From positions 124,001 to 188,000 of the forward strand of contig NZ_JAYGHR010000063.1 of the NCBI RefSeq assembly GCF_034932365.1: DNA of 64,000 nucleotides, given 5' to 3'. Position numbers and translations under genes: made by a program. This stretch comes from Capilliphycus robustus (GTDB lineage: Bacteria; Cyanobacteriota; Cyanobacteriia; Cyanobacteriales; Microcoleaceae). The notes below the pieces were generated by a model that was given only the letters and a program-made list of their open reading frames with translations, was not told the DNA's origin and did no database searches. Below are positions 1-12,500 of this stretch, in pieces; the first letter of the stretch is position 1, and every line of letters starts with the position of its first letter.

Positions 1-3000
1 TTCAACCAGCCAACGAGCAACTAACAGTCCTAATCCTCCCAAACCTCCTGTAATTAAATAGGTTCCCTCCGAGAAATCTTTCCAATTTTCTTGAGTTGAG
101 TTTGTGATGACAATTTTACCGATATGTTTGGCTTGTTGCATATAGCGAAAAGCCGCAGGTGCATTTTGAATACTAAAGACTTTGCGAGGTAGCGGTTGTA
201 ATTCTTGGGTTGTAAACTTCTGGACAATTTCTGATAAAAGTGACTGAATTAAATCAGGCTTTTCTTGAGCGGTACTCATTAAATCAATCAGGTAATAACA
301 GAGATTAGGCTTGACTTTCTGAACTTGAGTTAAACTCCACACTTCTCGTTTACCAATTTCTAGAAAACGTCCTTTTTCTTTCATAACAGATAAACTTTTA
401 GGAATAAACTCTCCCGATAAAGAGTTAAAAACAATATCAACACCCTGGTTTTGAGTGATCTGCATGATTTCATCAGCAAATTCCAATGTTCGGGAGTTCA
501 TAATGTGTTTTATACCTAATGTTTTTAAATATTCCCACTTACTAGAACTTGCCGTTGCAAAGACTTCTGCTCCCACAGCTTGGGCAATTTTTACAGCCGC
601 CATTCCTGTCCCCCCGGCGGCAGAATGAATTAAAATTTTGTCTCCTTTTGAAATTTTTGCAAGATGATGTAAGGCATAATAAGTTGTTATGAAATTTGCG
701 GGAATTGTAGCCGCTTCCTCAAAACTTAAATGAACAGGTTTCAACGTGACTAACTGAGCGTTAACAGTTACATATTGATTAAAACTTCCCGACGCAAGCG
801 CGATCACTTTGTCACCTATTTTGATGTGTTTTACACCCTCTCCAACTGCAACAATTTCACCTGCACATTCTACCCCAAACCAATCTCGTTTAAAGGGTAG
901 TACACCTAATGTATCTAAAATATCAATGAAGTTCAGTCCCGTTACTTTGACTTCAATTTCAACTTCTCCTGGCTTGGGTTGACGGCGAGTTGTTGGTTGT
1001 AATTGCAAGCTATCGGGTGTTCCCCGTTGAGAAATTGCCAGTTTAAAGGGTTGATTATTTGGAAATTTTAATCGGTTTAACTTGTCTGTTTTATAACGAG
1101 TTAATCGAGAGATTTGACGAGTATTTTGACGAAATGATACTTGATTTTCGGTTGTTGTATGTTTAAGTTCAGTTAGCAAGATATGGGCTTGATTTTCTAG
1201 CGATTTTTCTGGATCTAAATCAACTTGAACACAGTGTAGTTCTGGATGTTCTAAAGCAATGACTTTCCCCAATCCCCATAAGGGAGAATAGGCTATTCCT
1301 GATAAATTAGCTTCTACTCCGGTCGCAACAGAACCTCTAGTTAGAATAGCTAAAGAGGGGGGCTGAGAATAATTTTTTATCAAGGACTGAGTTAAGTTTA
1401 ATAAGCTTTCCCATCCTGTTTTTGCAGTTTTTGTTAGTTCTTCAAAACTCCAAACTTCAGGTTGCAAAGTCTCTAAACTCCATAAATATATAACTTTTCT
1501 AAAGATTATTTTTTTTGTTTTGAAAGTTATAAAAATTTTATTAAAATCATCTATTTTATTAGGATCAACTTGATAGGTTCGCTGATTAACTTGTTGGTAT
1601 TTTTGTCCTGCAAACACTAAAGTACAAGATTCTCCCTGCTCTGTCAAAAGTTGAGCAAGTTGTTGAGTCATTCCTTGCTGATCTGCAAAAATTAACCATT
1701 CCTTTGATTCTGACTGATTGAGTTGACTATTTTGAGCTATAATAACTGCTTGTTCAAGAGGTTTATTATAATTTTCTGTTAAGGTTATAGCTTTGTCAAA
1801 CGCACTTTCTTGTAATAGATTTTGCCATTGAGAAGCAGGAATTAAAGGATAGTTGGGACGAATCTCTTGATCATTAAATTTCCACCATCCTTCTGTCAAG
1901 CCAAACGTTAAGTCAAACCATCGCAAAGGTTGAGTTCCTTCTAATAAAATCAGTAGTCCTTTAGCAACAAGTAAATTTTGGATGTTCTCCAAAACTTGCT
2001 TTAAGTTTGCAGTAGCGTGTAAAACATTAGCCGCGATCACAATATCATATTGATGACTTTCAAAATTTTGTGATTTTATAGGCTTTTCTATATTGAGAAT
2101 TTGATAATCTATAAAATCATAGTCTTGAAACTTCTGTTTTGCTTTATTAACAAATAGAGGGGAAATATCGGTATAAATATATTCTATTTGATATGGATTC
2201 AGATGCGGAAGTAAGTAAGCAGTTGTTCCCCCAGTTCCTGCTCCAATTTCTAAGATTCTGATCTTTTGTTCAGGGGGAATATTTTCTAATGCTAAACTGA
2301 CTGCTTTTTGAATCATAGTATTCATTACTTTTGCACCTGGAGAATTTTGGTAAAGTTGAGTGGTTAAAGTTAAATCTCCCTTCGGAAAAAGTAACTGAGT
2401 TGAATCACAATTTCCGCGCAAAACTTCAGCCAGTTGTGAACCGCAATTATGTAATAAAGTTAATTCTGCTTGAGCGTTGGGATAACGTTCTAATAAGATA
2501 TTATATTTTACTTCGACGGGTGATTTATCAGGAATATTAATGACCCGCCAATGATCTTTTTCATCAGCAACTAATATCTGATCTTCTACTAATATTTCTA
2601 GTAATCGATTAAACAGTCTTTTGTGTTGGCTAACGATTCTTGATTTTAGTAATAATTCTTCAGTTGAAAATTGTTGATGTGTCTGCAAATTTAAACCCAT
2701 GTCCTGAAAAGTTTTGATAATATAAGCTGAACTCAATGACTCTAGTTCGAGTAATAATTCATGATATTTGACTATCTCTGGTTGATTAATTAATTGAGTA
2801 CATTGGGAAGAGAATCGTTGTCTGATGTCTTCAGGTTTAAGCAGATAATCCGCCGATTTTGTTGTATTTGTATTATTTTGAGATTTCCATTCAATTTGAT
2901 ATAGCCAATCATCAAATAAATTGGATTGATTTTTAAAGAGTAATTCAGGGCTGACAGGTTGAAGTTGTAAGCCTTCTATTGTCGCAATGAGTTTGTTATC

Positions 3001-6000
3001 TAAATCAGTAATTTTGATATCTGCCACTAAAGTTTGTTGATTCTGAGATTTAGCGGGTCTTATTTCAGCAAAACTTTTGACTGTAAAACCGGGATTATTA
3101 TATAAGGTAAATCGTTCTAAGCCGATAGGTAAATAAGCTGTTGACGTATTTTTTTGACTTATACTTGCACCTAAAACTTGTAAGCATCCGTCTAATAATA
3201 CTGGATGAAATATATAGTTTGAACTTTCGTTCATCAGTTTTTCGGAAATTGTTATCAGACCTAAAGACTGTGAACTATTACTCCAGAGTTGGCGAATCAC
3301 TTGAAAATCTTCACCAAATTTTATTCCTCTCGCTTCTAACTGCTGATAATAGTTTTCTAGGTTAATTTCTTCCTGAAAAATATCTGGAGTTTTAATAGCT
3401 TGAGACTGGCTAGGGGTTTCGATTTTAAATTTTCCACTTGCATGAAGTAGCCAGGAAGACTGAGAATCAGATTCAGCTAAACTAAAAATTTCAAAGCTAT
3501 ATGCTTGGTTAGATTCAGAAGTTAAAACAGTCTGTAAAATTTTATCTTCATTTTCAATCAGAGTTAAAGGGGCTTTTATATTCACTTCTTCTAATGCTAG
3601 ATTTGTCGTCTTAGTCACCTGATATCCAGCCGTTAAGACTATTTCAATAAAACCTGCTGCTGGCAAAATAACTGTATCAAAAACACGATGATGTTTAATA
3701 AATTCTAAATTTTCTAAGCTCATTATATTTTCAAATAAAAGCATATCAGACTTAGCTAGATTGAGTTTGCTTCCTAATAATAGATGTTGATTATATTCTA
3801 GCTTTTGATACTTAGGCTTATGATTAGGCTTCTTGAACCAATAACGTTGACGTTGAAAAGGATAAGTAGGTAAAGCAACTCGTTGGCGAGAATAATCTTG
3901 ATCAAACCCTAACCAATTGACCTCAACTCCCGCTAGATATAATTGAGATAAACTCGATAATAGTGTCTCCCAATTCTGCTGTTTCGGTGAGAGACTGGCT
4001 AACCATAATTTCTCAGTTTCTCCTAAACAACTGTGTCCTAAATTTATTAATGTCGGTTTTGGCCCGATTTCTATAAAAACTTCTATTCCTAACTGATTTA
4101 ACGTCTCTATTCCCGCAGAAAATTTCACGCTTTGACGGAGATGACGACACCAATATTCAGGCGTTGCTATTTCTTCTGTGGCTAACGTTCCAGTGACATT
4201 AGAAACAATATCGATGATTGGTCGATGATACTTAACTTTGGCTGCAACTTTCTGAAACTCTGCTAACATCGGTTCTACTAAATGGGAGTGAAATCCATGA
4301 GATACCGAGAGTTTTTGAGTTTTATATCCTTGTGTACTTATAACTTCTATCGCTTGCTGAATGGCTTGATGATTACCAGAAATAACAGTATTTTCTGGAC
4401 TATTAATCACGGCTATTTCTACTGTATTGGGCTGGAATTCTAGATAAGCTTTGACAGTTTTTTCATCAGCAAATACCACAACCATTTCGCCCTTTTGGGG
4501 AAGTTGCTGCATTAAACGGGCGCGGGTGACAACCAGTTGAAGTCCATCTTCTAAACTAAACACTCCCGCCACACAAGCGGCGACGTATTCTCCTAAACTA
4601 TGACCCATCAAAATATCCGGTTGAATTCCCCAAGATTTCCAGAGTTGACAGAGGGAATATTCAACAGCAAATAAAGCAGGTTGAGTATAGATTGTTTGAT
4701 GAATTAAGGATTGAAAATTAGGCGAATAAAGCAGGTCTAATAAAGGGATATCAAGATAACTTTTCAGGATTTCTGCACAGTGGTTAAGGCTATTTCTGAA
4801 GCGGGGTTGAGTTTGATAGAGTTGTTGGGCTATACCTTCATATTGTGAACCTTGTCCGGTAAATAAAAAAGCTATTTTAGGAGAATTAGAGAATCTTTCA
4901 CCTTGAATCATATCGGTTTTGTTACTCAGCTTTTGATGAAGTTCTTCAAGAGAACTAGCAGTGATACCGAGTCTATACTGGAAATGTGAACGCCCGGTAT
5001 TTGCACTGAAACAAATATCTTCTAAAGAGGATTGAGATTGAGCTAAATATTGTTCATATTTTTGACAATATTCTTCAATGGCTACGGGTGTTTTTGCTGA
5101 GATAGTCAACAGATGTAAAGGGCGATTCTCTGAAATTTTAGCTCTATTAATAGAAGGAGCTTCTTCTAAAATAATGTGAGCATTTGTTCCACTAAATCCA
5201 AACGAACTTACACCGGCTAGTCGAGGTATTTCTCCTGAACGCCAAGGCATTAATTGTGTGGGAATAGTGATAGGCAATTCATCCCAATTAATATGAGGAT
5301 TAGGGGTTTTAAAATGCAGATGAAGTGGGATATTTTCATATTGCAATGCTAATACGACTTTAATTAATCCTGCAATTCCAGCCGCCGCTTCGAGATGACC
5401 AATATTGGTTTTTACTGAACCCACAATTAATGGTTTTTCTGAGGTGTGAGTGTGGCGAAAAACAGCCCCTAACGCCCCAATTTCTATGGGATCACCTAAA
5501 CTTGTACCTGTTCCATGTGCCTCAATATAGTTAATTTGTGCGGGATTAACTTTACTATTTTCTAGGGCTTGATGAATTACAGCTTGCTGAGAGGGGCCGT
5601 TCGGAACAGTTAACCCACTGCTATGACCATCTTGATTAATTGCTGAACCTCGAATTACAGCTAATATTTTATCTCCATTACTAATTGCATCAGATAAACG
5701 TTTAAGAATAATAATTCCGCAGCCTTCTGAACGAACAAAACCATCGGCTGCTGCATCAAAACTTTTACAGCGACCATCAGAAGCCAGCATTTTAGCTTTG
5801 GAAAAGTTGATGCTAAATTCGGGTGAAATAATTCTGTTTACACCTCCAGCTAAAGCGAGATTACATTCTTTGTTTCGCAAGCTTTGACAGGCTAAATGAA
5901 CACTCACCAATGAAGATGAACAAGCGGTGTCTACAGCTAAACTAGGACCCGTAAAACCTAACAAATAGGAGAGACGACCTGCGGCGGTACTGTGGGAATT

Positions 6001-6546
6001 TCCGGTAGCAAGATAGGCATCAATTTCTGTAATCTCTCTCGTTAATAACTGTTGAGAATAGTCGTTACTGCTAATTCCGATAAAGACTCCAGTTTGTTTT
6101 TCAGTCAGCTTTTCAGGGATGATACCTGCATTTTCTAAAGCTTCCCAACTCACCTCTAAAAGTAAGCGATGTTGAGGGTCTAGACTAACAGCTTCTCGCG
6201 GTGAAATTCCAAAAAACTGAGCATCAAATTCAGCTAAATTTGGAACAAATCCACCATAACGAGTTGATATTTTTCCCGGTGTTTCAGGGTTTGAATTATA
6301 GTAAGTTTCGATATTCCAACGGTCGGGAGTAACTTCTGAAATTGCATCTTTTCCTTGCTGTAATAAGAGCCAAAATTCATCAGGATTTCTTGCACCTGGA
6401 AACCGACAGGCTAACCCGATAATGGCAATCGGTTCAGTACGAGTTGATTCCATTTCTGTGAGCTTAGACTGCATTTTTTCTAGAGCTTGCAATGCTCGGT
6501 TTAGTCTGGAACGATTATCTATTGGTTCAGAAGTTTTATTATTCAT
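1..6546 (-). CDS. Type I polyketide synthase module, KS-AT-DH-cMT-ER-KR (partial, C-terminus beyond left edge)
   Basis: Cytosolic modular PKS that extends an acyl chain by one malonate-derived unit. The frame is open for 2182 codons to the window edge. Domains in order: short docking helix; KS with active Cys209 in DTACSSSL and the EAHGTGT and NIGHLEAAAG His motifs; AT with Ser650 in GHSLGEY; DH with an H-x8-P type motif (HRVFDTVILP) and HPVLLDGCLQ; C-methyltransferase with LEIGAGTGGTTAYLL; zinc-independent ER with HSAAGGTGMAA; KR beginning at TGGLGGLG. This set predicts a methyl-branched, fully reduced unit. The ATG overlaps the TAA of the upstream PKS by one base, implying translational coupling. 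It is a close paralogue of that upstream module. The rest of the KR and any ACP or thioesterase lie outside the window, so whether this is the last module is unknown. Confidence 0.95.
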   Translation of the reverse strand, partial: MNNKTSEPIDNRSRLNRALQALEKMQSKLTEMESTRTEPIAIIGLACRFPGARNPDEFWLLLQQGKDAISEVTPDRWNIETYYNSNPETPGKISTRYGGFVPNLAEFDAQFFGISPREAVSLDPQHRLLLEVSWEALENAGIIPEKLTEKQTGVFIGISSNDYSQQLLTREITEIDAYLATGNSHSTAAGRLSYLLGFTGPSLAVDTACSSSLVSVHLACQSLRNKECNLALAGGVNRIISPEFSINFSKAKMLASDGRCKSFDAAADGFVRSEGCGIIILKRLSDAISNGDKILAVIRGSAINQDGHSSGLTVPNGPSQQAVIHQALENSKVNPAQINYIEAHGTGTSLGDPIEIGALGAVFRHTHTSEKPLIVGSVKTNIGHLEAAAGIAGLIKVVLALQYENIPLHLHFKTPNPHINWDELPITIPTQLMPWRSGEIPRLAGVSSFGFSGTNAHIILEEAPSINRAKISENRPLHLLTISAKTPVAIEEYCQKYEQYLAQSQSSLEDICFSANTGRSHFQYRLGITASSLEELHQKLSNKTDMIQGERFSNSPKIAFLFTGQGSQYEGIAQQLYQTQPRFRNSLNHCAEILKSYLDIPLLDLLYSPNFQSLIHQTIYTQPALFAVEYSLCQLWKSWGIQPDILMGHSLGEYVAACVAGVFSLEDGLQLVVTRARLMQQLPQKGEMVVVFADEKTVKAYLEFQPNTVEIAVINSPENTVISGNHQAIQQAIEVISTQGYKTQKLSVSHGFHSHLVEPMLAEFQKVAAKVKYHRPIIDIVSNVTGTLATEEIATPEYWCRHLRQSVKFSAGIETLNQLGIEVFIEIGPKPTLINLGHSCLGETEKLWLASLSPKQQNWETLLSSLSQLYLAGVEVNWLGFDQDYSRQRVALPTYPFQRQRYWFKKPNHKPKYQKLEYNQHLLLGSKLNLAKSDMLLFENIMSLENLEFIKHHRVFDTVILPAAGFIEIVLTAGYQVTKTTNLALEEVNIKAPLTLIENEDKILQTVLTSESNQAYSFEIFSLAESDSQSSWLLHASGKFKIETPSQSQAIKTPDIFQEEINLENYYQQLEARGIKFGEDFQVIRQLWSNSSQSLGLITISEKLMNESSNYIFHPVLLDGCLQVLGASISQKNTSTAYLPIGLERFTLYNNPGFTVKSFAEIRPAKSQNQQTLVADIKITDLDNKLIATIEGLQLQPVSPELLFKNQSNLFDDWLYQIEWKSQNNTNTTKSADYLLKPEDIRQRFSSQCTQLINQPEIVKYHELLLELESLSSAYIIKTFQDMGLNLQTHQQFSTEELLLKSRIVSQHKRLFNRLLEILVEDQILVADEKDHWRVINIPDKSPVEVKYNILLERYPNAQAELTLLHNCGSQLAEVLRGNCDSTQLLFPKGDLTLTTQLYQNSPGAKVMNTMIQKAVSLALENIPPEQKIRILEIGAGTGGTTAYLLPHLNPYQIEYIYTDISPLFVNKAKQKFQDYDFIDYQILNIEKPIKSQNFESHQYDIVIAANVLHATANLKQVLENIQNLLVAKGLLILLEGTQPLRWFDLTFGLTEGWWKFNDQEIRPNYPLIPASQWQNLLQESAFDKAITLTENYNKPLEQAVIIAQNSQLNQSESKEWLIFADQQGMTQQLAQLLTEQGESCTLVFAGQKYQQVNQRTYQVDPNKIDDFNKIFITFKTKKIIFRKVIYLWSLETLQPEVWSFEELTKTAKTGWESLLNLTQSLIKNYSQPPSLAILTRGSVATGVEANLSGIAYSPLWGLGKVIALEHPELHCVQVDLDPEKSLENQAHILLTELKHTTTENQVSFRQNTRQISRLTRYKTDKLNRLKFPNNQPFKLAISQRGTPDSLQLQPTTRRQPKPGEVEIEVKVTGLNFIDILDTLGVLPFKRDWFGVECAGEIVAVGEGVKHIKIGDKVIALASGSFNQYVTVNAQLVTLKPVHLSFEEAATIPANFITTYYALHHLAKISKGDKILIHSAAGGTGMAAVKIAQAVGAEVFATASSSKWEYLKTLGIKHIMNSRTLEFADEIMQITQNQGVDIVFNSLSGEFIPKSLSVMKEKGRFLEIGKREVWSLTQVQKVKPNLCYYLIDLMSTAQEKPDLIQSLLSEIVQKFTTQELQPLPRKVFSIQNAPAAFRYMQQAKHIGKIVITNSTQENWKDFSEGTYLITGGLGGLGLLVARWLVE

Positions 6547-9500
6547 TATTTTTCCTCCTCTAAGTTTATAAATTTATCAATATCCGCTAATTTTTTATCA
6601 AGTTTATTCGCTATTTCATCTTCTGAGAGTTCTTGATTTATTTCTATTTCTAAATGTTTGGGTATGGGGTCAGGAACTTTGACAGGTTCTCGTTTAAACT
6701 CTATCGGAATAATACTTTCTAGATAGTTAATTAAAGTTTCTGTTGTCGGATAGTCAAATGCAACCGTAGAAGGCAAAGTACATTCTAAACCCGTTTGCAA
6801 TCGATTTTTTAATTCAACAGAAGTCAGAGAATCCATTCCTAAATCAAAAAATCCGGTTTTTAGATCTAGTTCTGTAGGTTGAAAGCCGAGAATATTGACG
6901 ATTTCACCTTTTATTAACTTTCCTAATACTGCTCGACGGTTTTTCAGAGGTGTTTGTTGAAGTTGTGGTAGCCAAGACGATAAATTGTCTATTTTTTTAG
7001 TTTCAGAAGTTGAACTAAATTCTGCAAAAAAGGGTGTAAGTTTTTTATTTGCTTGTAAAAACTGCGACCAATCAATGGGAACCACCCCAACTTGTGGGCT
7101 AGGTTGCGTGATTAATTGTTCTAATATTTCTAACCCTTGTTTGGGAGAAATCGTCCCAACTCCTTGAAAACTGATGTTAGTTTTGGCTTGATTTGCAGCG
7201 GCTCCAATCTCTGACCAAGCTCCCCAATTAATACTTAGTCCAGGTAATCCTAAACCCTGACGATAGTGAGCTAAAGCATCTAAAAATGTGTTAGCAGAAA
7301 CGTGATTTGCTTGTCCAGGTGAACCTAATAATGCTGTTGCTGAAGAAAAGAGAATAAACAAGTCAAGCGGTTTATTTTGACTCAACTGATGCAAATTCCA
7401 AGCGCCTTTAATTTTAGGAGCCATTACTCGTTCAAATCGTTCGCTGTTGAGTTGCATTAATACGCCATCATTTAGCAGTCCTGCTGCATGAAAGACACCC
7501 CGTAAAGGAGGCATAGTTTGTTCTATTTTTTGAAAGATATCAGTGAGTTGATTTGAGTTAGAAACATCGGCTTGAGCTGTTATAACTTTTGCTCCAGCTT
7601 CTTCTAATTGAGTGATTTTTTCTTTAATTACTGAGTCAACAGAACGACGACTGACTAAGACTAAATATTTTGATCCTTTTTGAACTAACCAATCGGCTAA
7701 TAGTAATCCTAAATCTCCTAAACCTCCGGTAATCAAATAAGTTCCATCACCTCGAATGGGTGAATTGGAAATCACAATTTTACCAATATGTTTGGCTTGT
7801 TGCATCTGTAGAAAGGCTTCTTTAGACTTTTGAACTGTAAATACTTTGCGAGGAAGTGGATACAGTTTTTCTTCTTTAAATTGTTGCATAATATGATGCA
7901 ATATCGATTGAATTAAGTCCGGTTTTTTCTGGCACTCTTCAACTAGATTAATCTGAAAATAGGACGCATTGGGTTTAATTTTATAAACTTGATTATGATT
8001 TAAACCGCTTTTTCCTATTTCAACAAAACGTCCATTATCTTTAAGTACCGAAAAACTTTTATAATTATATTCACCAGCTAAAGAATTGAGAATAATATCA
8101 ACACCCTGGCCTTGTGTTCGCTGCATAATTTCATCAGCAAATTCTAAAGTTCGGGAGTTCATAATATGTTTAATTCCTAATGATTTGAGAAATTCCCATT
8201 TACTTGGACTGGCTGTTGCAAAGACTTCCGCCCCAGCTTTTTGGGCTAACTGAACTGCTGCTTGACCCACACCCCCTGCGGCAGAATGAATTAAAATTTT
8301 GTCTCCTTTAGTTATTTTTGCGAGATGATTTAAAGTGTAATAAGCGGTTAAAAATGTAACCGGAATGGTAGCGGCTTCTTCATAGCTTAAACTTTCAGGA
8401 ATTTGAGCAACCATTGCTACATTAACTGTCACAAACTGACTGAAACTACCCGCAGCAATTGCTATTACTTGATCTCCAATATTTAAACCGTTAACCTGAT
8501 CACCGATGCGAACAATTTCCCCTGCACATTCACAGCCTAATAAACCTGCTTCTCCGGGATAAAGCCCCAACGTGTTCAGAATATCGCGGAAATTGAGTCC
8601 TGTTGCTTTGACTTGAATTTCTACTTCTTTTTTATCAGGTTTACGACGGGGTAAAGAGATTAATTGAAGATTATCTAAGGTTCCTCGTTGAGAAACAGTC
8701 AGTTGATAAGGTTCGTTTGGAACCGGCAAAGTTTCAGCGTTTTTAAGTTGACTTAAACGTATTAACCGTCCTACCGAACGAGTATCATTGCGCCAAGCGA
8801 TTTGATCTTCATTGCTATTTGTTTGTATTTCTTTGAATAAAATTTCAGCCTTATTCTTAATATTATATTTAGCATCTAAATCAATTCTAACACATTTAAT
8901 TTCTGGATGTTCTAAAGCGATAACTTTACCCATTCCCCAAACAGGTGATTGAACGATTCCTGATAAAGTTCCATTCTCTCCAGTTGAAATTGAACCACTG
9001 GTTACTAGCCATAAACTCGGTAATTCTGAGTCTACAGTTTTCACTAAAGACTGAACTATATTTAACGTACTATTCCATCCTAGCCGAGAAGCTATTTTTA
9101 ATTCCTCAGAACTTATAGCAAGTTTTGCCCCCCTAGCCCCCCAAATTTGGGGGGAACCTTCTGATTCCCTCATTTTTTCAAGTCCCCCATGATTGGGGGA
9201 TTTAGGGGGCAAGGAATTGGAAAGACTTTCTAAACTCCAGAGGTTGACGACTCCTCGCACCGTAATATTTTGAGTTTGAAGTGTTTCGAGTAGATGGTGA
9301 TAGTGACTAATATTATTTGAGTCTATCTGAAACTCATTTTGGGTTAACTGTTGATAATCTAAACCAGCAAAAACGAGCGTTGAATGTTCTCCGATTTCTT
9401 GTAAACTCTCTGCTAATTTTTGACCAACGCCTTGGCTATCTGCAAAAATTAACCAGTGTTTTTGAGTTGTATTCTCTGCTAATTTATATCGTTCTTTTTG

Positions 9501-12500
9501 AGCAACAATAACAGTTTGCTGAGAAAAACTATCCGAATCAATTTGTGAGGGTTCAAGTGTTGCAACTTGTTCAAATCCATTTTCTGATAGTAAGTTTTTC
9601 CACTGAGAGGCTGAAATTAGAGGATAATTGGGACGGAAATTATCGCTAAATTTCCACCATCCTTCTGTTAAACCAAAGATAATATCTAGCCAGGATAAAG
9701 GTTGAGTTCCTTCGAGTAATACCAGCATTCCCCCTGGTGCTAATAATTGCTTGACATGAGCTAAGGTTTGGCGTAAATCTGCGGTGGCGTGTAATACGTT
9801 AGCTGCAATAATTATCTGATGACTTTCGGATTTATATCCTTGTAAATTTGGGTCTTTTTCAATGTCTAGAAGTTGATAGCGAACACAGGAATAGTCCTTA
9901 AACTTCTGTTCTGCTTTCGTGGTGAACAATGGAGAAACATCTGTAAAAATATATTCAATATTTTCTGTTTTTAAATGGGGTAATATATAGGCTGTTGTTC
10001 CGCCAGTTCCCGCCCCAATTTCGAGAACTTTTAGCTTTTGGGTTTGAGGTTGATTTTCTAGAGCTTTTTGAATAACCTTTTCGACTAAGGTATTCATCAC
10101 TTTTGCTCCGGGTGAGTTTTGATAAAGTTGAGTTAAAAAGCTAACATCTCCACTCGGAAAAAGTAACTGTATGGGGTCTAATTTTCCTTGCAAAACTTCT
10201 GCTAAATGAGAGCCACAAGCAGTTAAAAGGGAAAGTTCCGCTTCTATTTCTGGGTCTAGACAGAGTTGGGTTTGAATCTGACTCGGAGAATCTATTTTAA
10301 TCGGTTCTAGAATAACTTCCCAAGCTAGATTTTTTCTTTGCATAATTCCGGCTTCTGATAATATTTCTAATAGTCGTTCAAATAGACGTTGCTGTTTGCT
10401 TGTAATCCCTAATTTATCTGCTAATTCTTGAGATAAAAATTGCTGTTTTGCTGTAAACTCAAACCCCATCTGTCTAAACGCTTGGATAATATAGCTGAGG
10501 CTCAAATCTTCCAATTTAGGTAACAGTTGAGCGTATTTTTTAAATTTTGGTTGACTTAAAAATTGGCTAAACTCGGGGACAATCTCATCAAAAATTTCTT
10601 GAGTCTGAACTACAAAATTAGTTGCAGATGAACTTAGGGGTTGAGGTTTCCATTCAACGGTATACAACCAATCTTGTAGGTTTGGAATGGAATTTCCTAA
10701 AACCGCTTCACGAGTGACCGCTTGAATTTGTAGCTGATTGATTTGTGCAGTAATTTCCCCTTCTGAATTGGCTATTAAAATATCAGCAGAATAAACTTTA
10801 GGATTCGATGTAGAATGCAGTTTAACTTGACTCCAAAAGTGATTTTTATCTAGTTTTTTATGAATAATAAGCTGCTTAAGACTTACGGGTAAATAAGTGT
10901 CTAACTGTTCCTCTGAAAAGGCTGCACCAACCGCCTGAAAACAAGCATCGAGTAGAATGGGATGAACTTGATAATGGTTCAATTCTTCTACAATAGTTTC
11001 AGAGGGGTTAATTTGCGCTAAAACTTGGTTTTCTTTCAAGTCTAATCTGTAGACTTTATCTAAAATTTTAAAAGAATCACCATAGGTTATACCTCGATTT
11101 TGATAATTTTGATAAACAGCTTCAACGGTTTGAATTTTTCCTTTTTCTGCTGCTTTAAGATTGAATTTATTTATATTTTTAACTGCATCAGTTTGAATAG
11201 CTAACTTTCCACTGGCATGATTCACCCAAACTTGTGAAGCTTCTAGTAAGCTAAAAATTTCAAACTGATAACTTTGATTTTCCTGGGCAGTTAAAATCAG
11301 TTGAACTGTTTTTTCTCCATTTTCAGGAAGAATCATAGCCTGATGCAAAACCACATCTTCTAACCCAAAATTATCTGTAGGATTAACTTTGTTTCCCGCA
11401 GCTAACGCCATTTCTAAATAAGCTGATGCAGGTAAAATGGCTTGGTCAAATATTCGATGATCTTGAAGAAAATGAGGATAATTTTGACTCAGTTTGCTTT
11501 CAAAGTGAATGGTTTGTGAGTTGGCTACATTAAGTTTTTTACCCAGTAAAGGATGAAGATTTTGAGAGTTAGAAGAAAGCCTCATCTCAGGAATATCTTG
11601 CCAATAACGTTGGCGTTGGAAAGGATAAGTTGGTAAAGCCACCCGTTGACGAGAATAATCTTTGTCAAACCCTGACCAATTCACTTCGACTCCCGCTACA
11701 TACAACTGAGATAAACTCGATAATATTGTTTGCCAATTATCTTGTTTAGGGGTGAGAGTTGCTAACCACAATTTATCACTTTTTTCTAAACAACTTTGTC
11801 CTAAACTAATCAATGTTGGCTTTGGCCCTATTTCTACAAAAATATCTATTCCTAACTGGTTTAATGTCTCTATTCCCGAAGCAAATTTCACGGACTGACG
11901 GAGATGACGACACCAATATTCTGCGGTTGTTATTTCTTCGGTTGCTAATGTTCCCGTAACGTTAGAAACAATATCAATTGACGGCAAATTATACTGAATT
12001 TTTTCTGCGACTTCCCTAAACTCGGCTAACATCGGTTCAACAAGACGAGAATGAAACGCATGGGAAACCGGGAGTTTTTGGGTTTTGTATCCTTGTTGAT
12101 TGAGAGATTCTACGACTTTTTTAACGGCTTTACTTTCACCGGAAATAACGGTATTTTGCGGACTATTAATAACAGCTATGTCTACCTGATTCGGCTGTGA
12201 CTCAAGACAAGCTTTTACCGTTTTTTCGTCAGCAAAAACCACAATCATTTCGCCATTTTGCCGAAGTTGCTGCATTAAACGGGCGCGAGTGGCAACGAGT
12301 TGGAGTCCCTCTTCTAAACTGAAGACTCCCGCAACACAAGCAGCGACATATTCTCCTAAACTATGACCCAGGAGAATATCGGGTTGAATTCCCCAAGATT
12401 TCCACAGTTGACAGAGAGAATATTCAACAGCAAATAAAGCAGGTTGAGTGTAGAGAGTTTGATGGACTAAGGGTTGACAATACGGCGAATAAAGCAGGTA

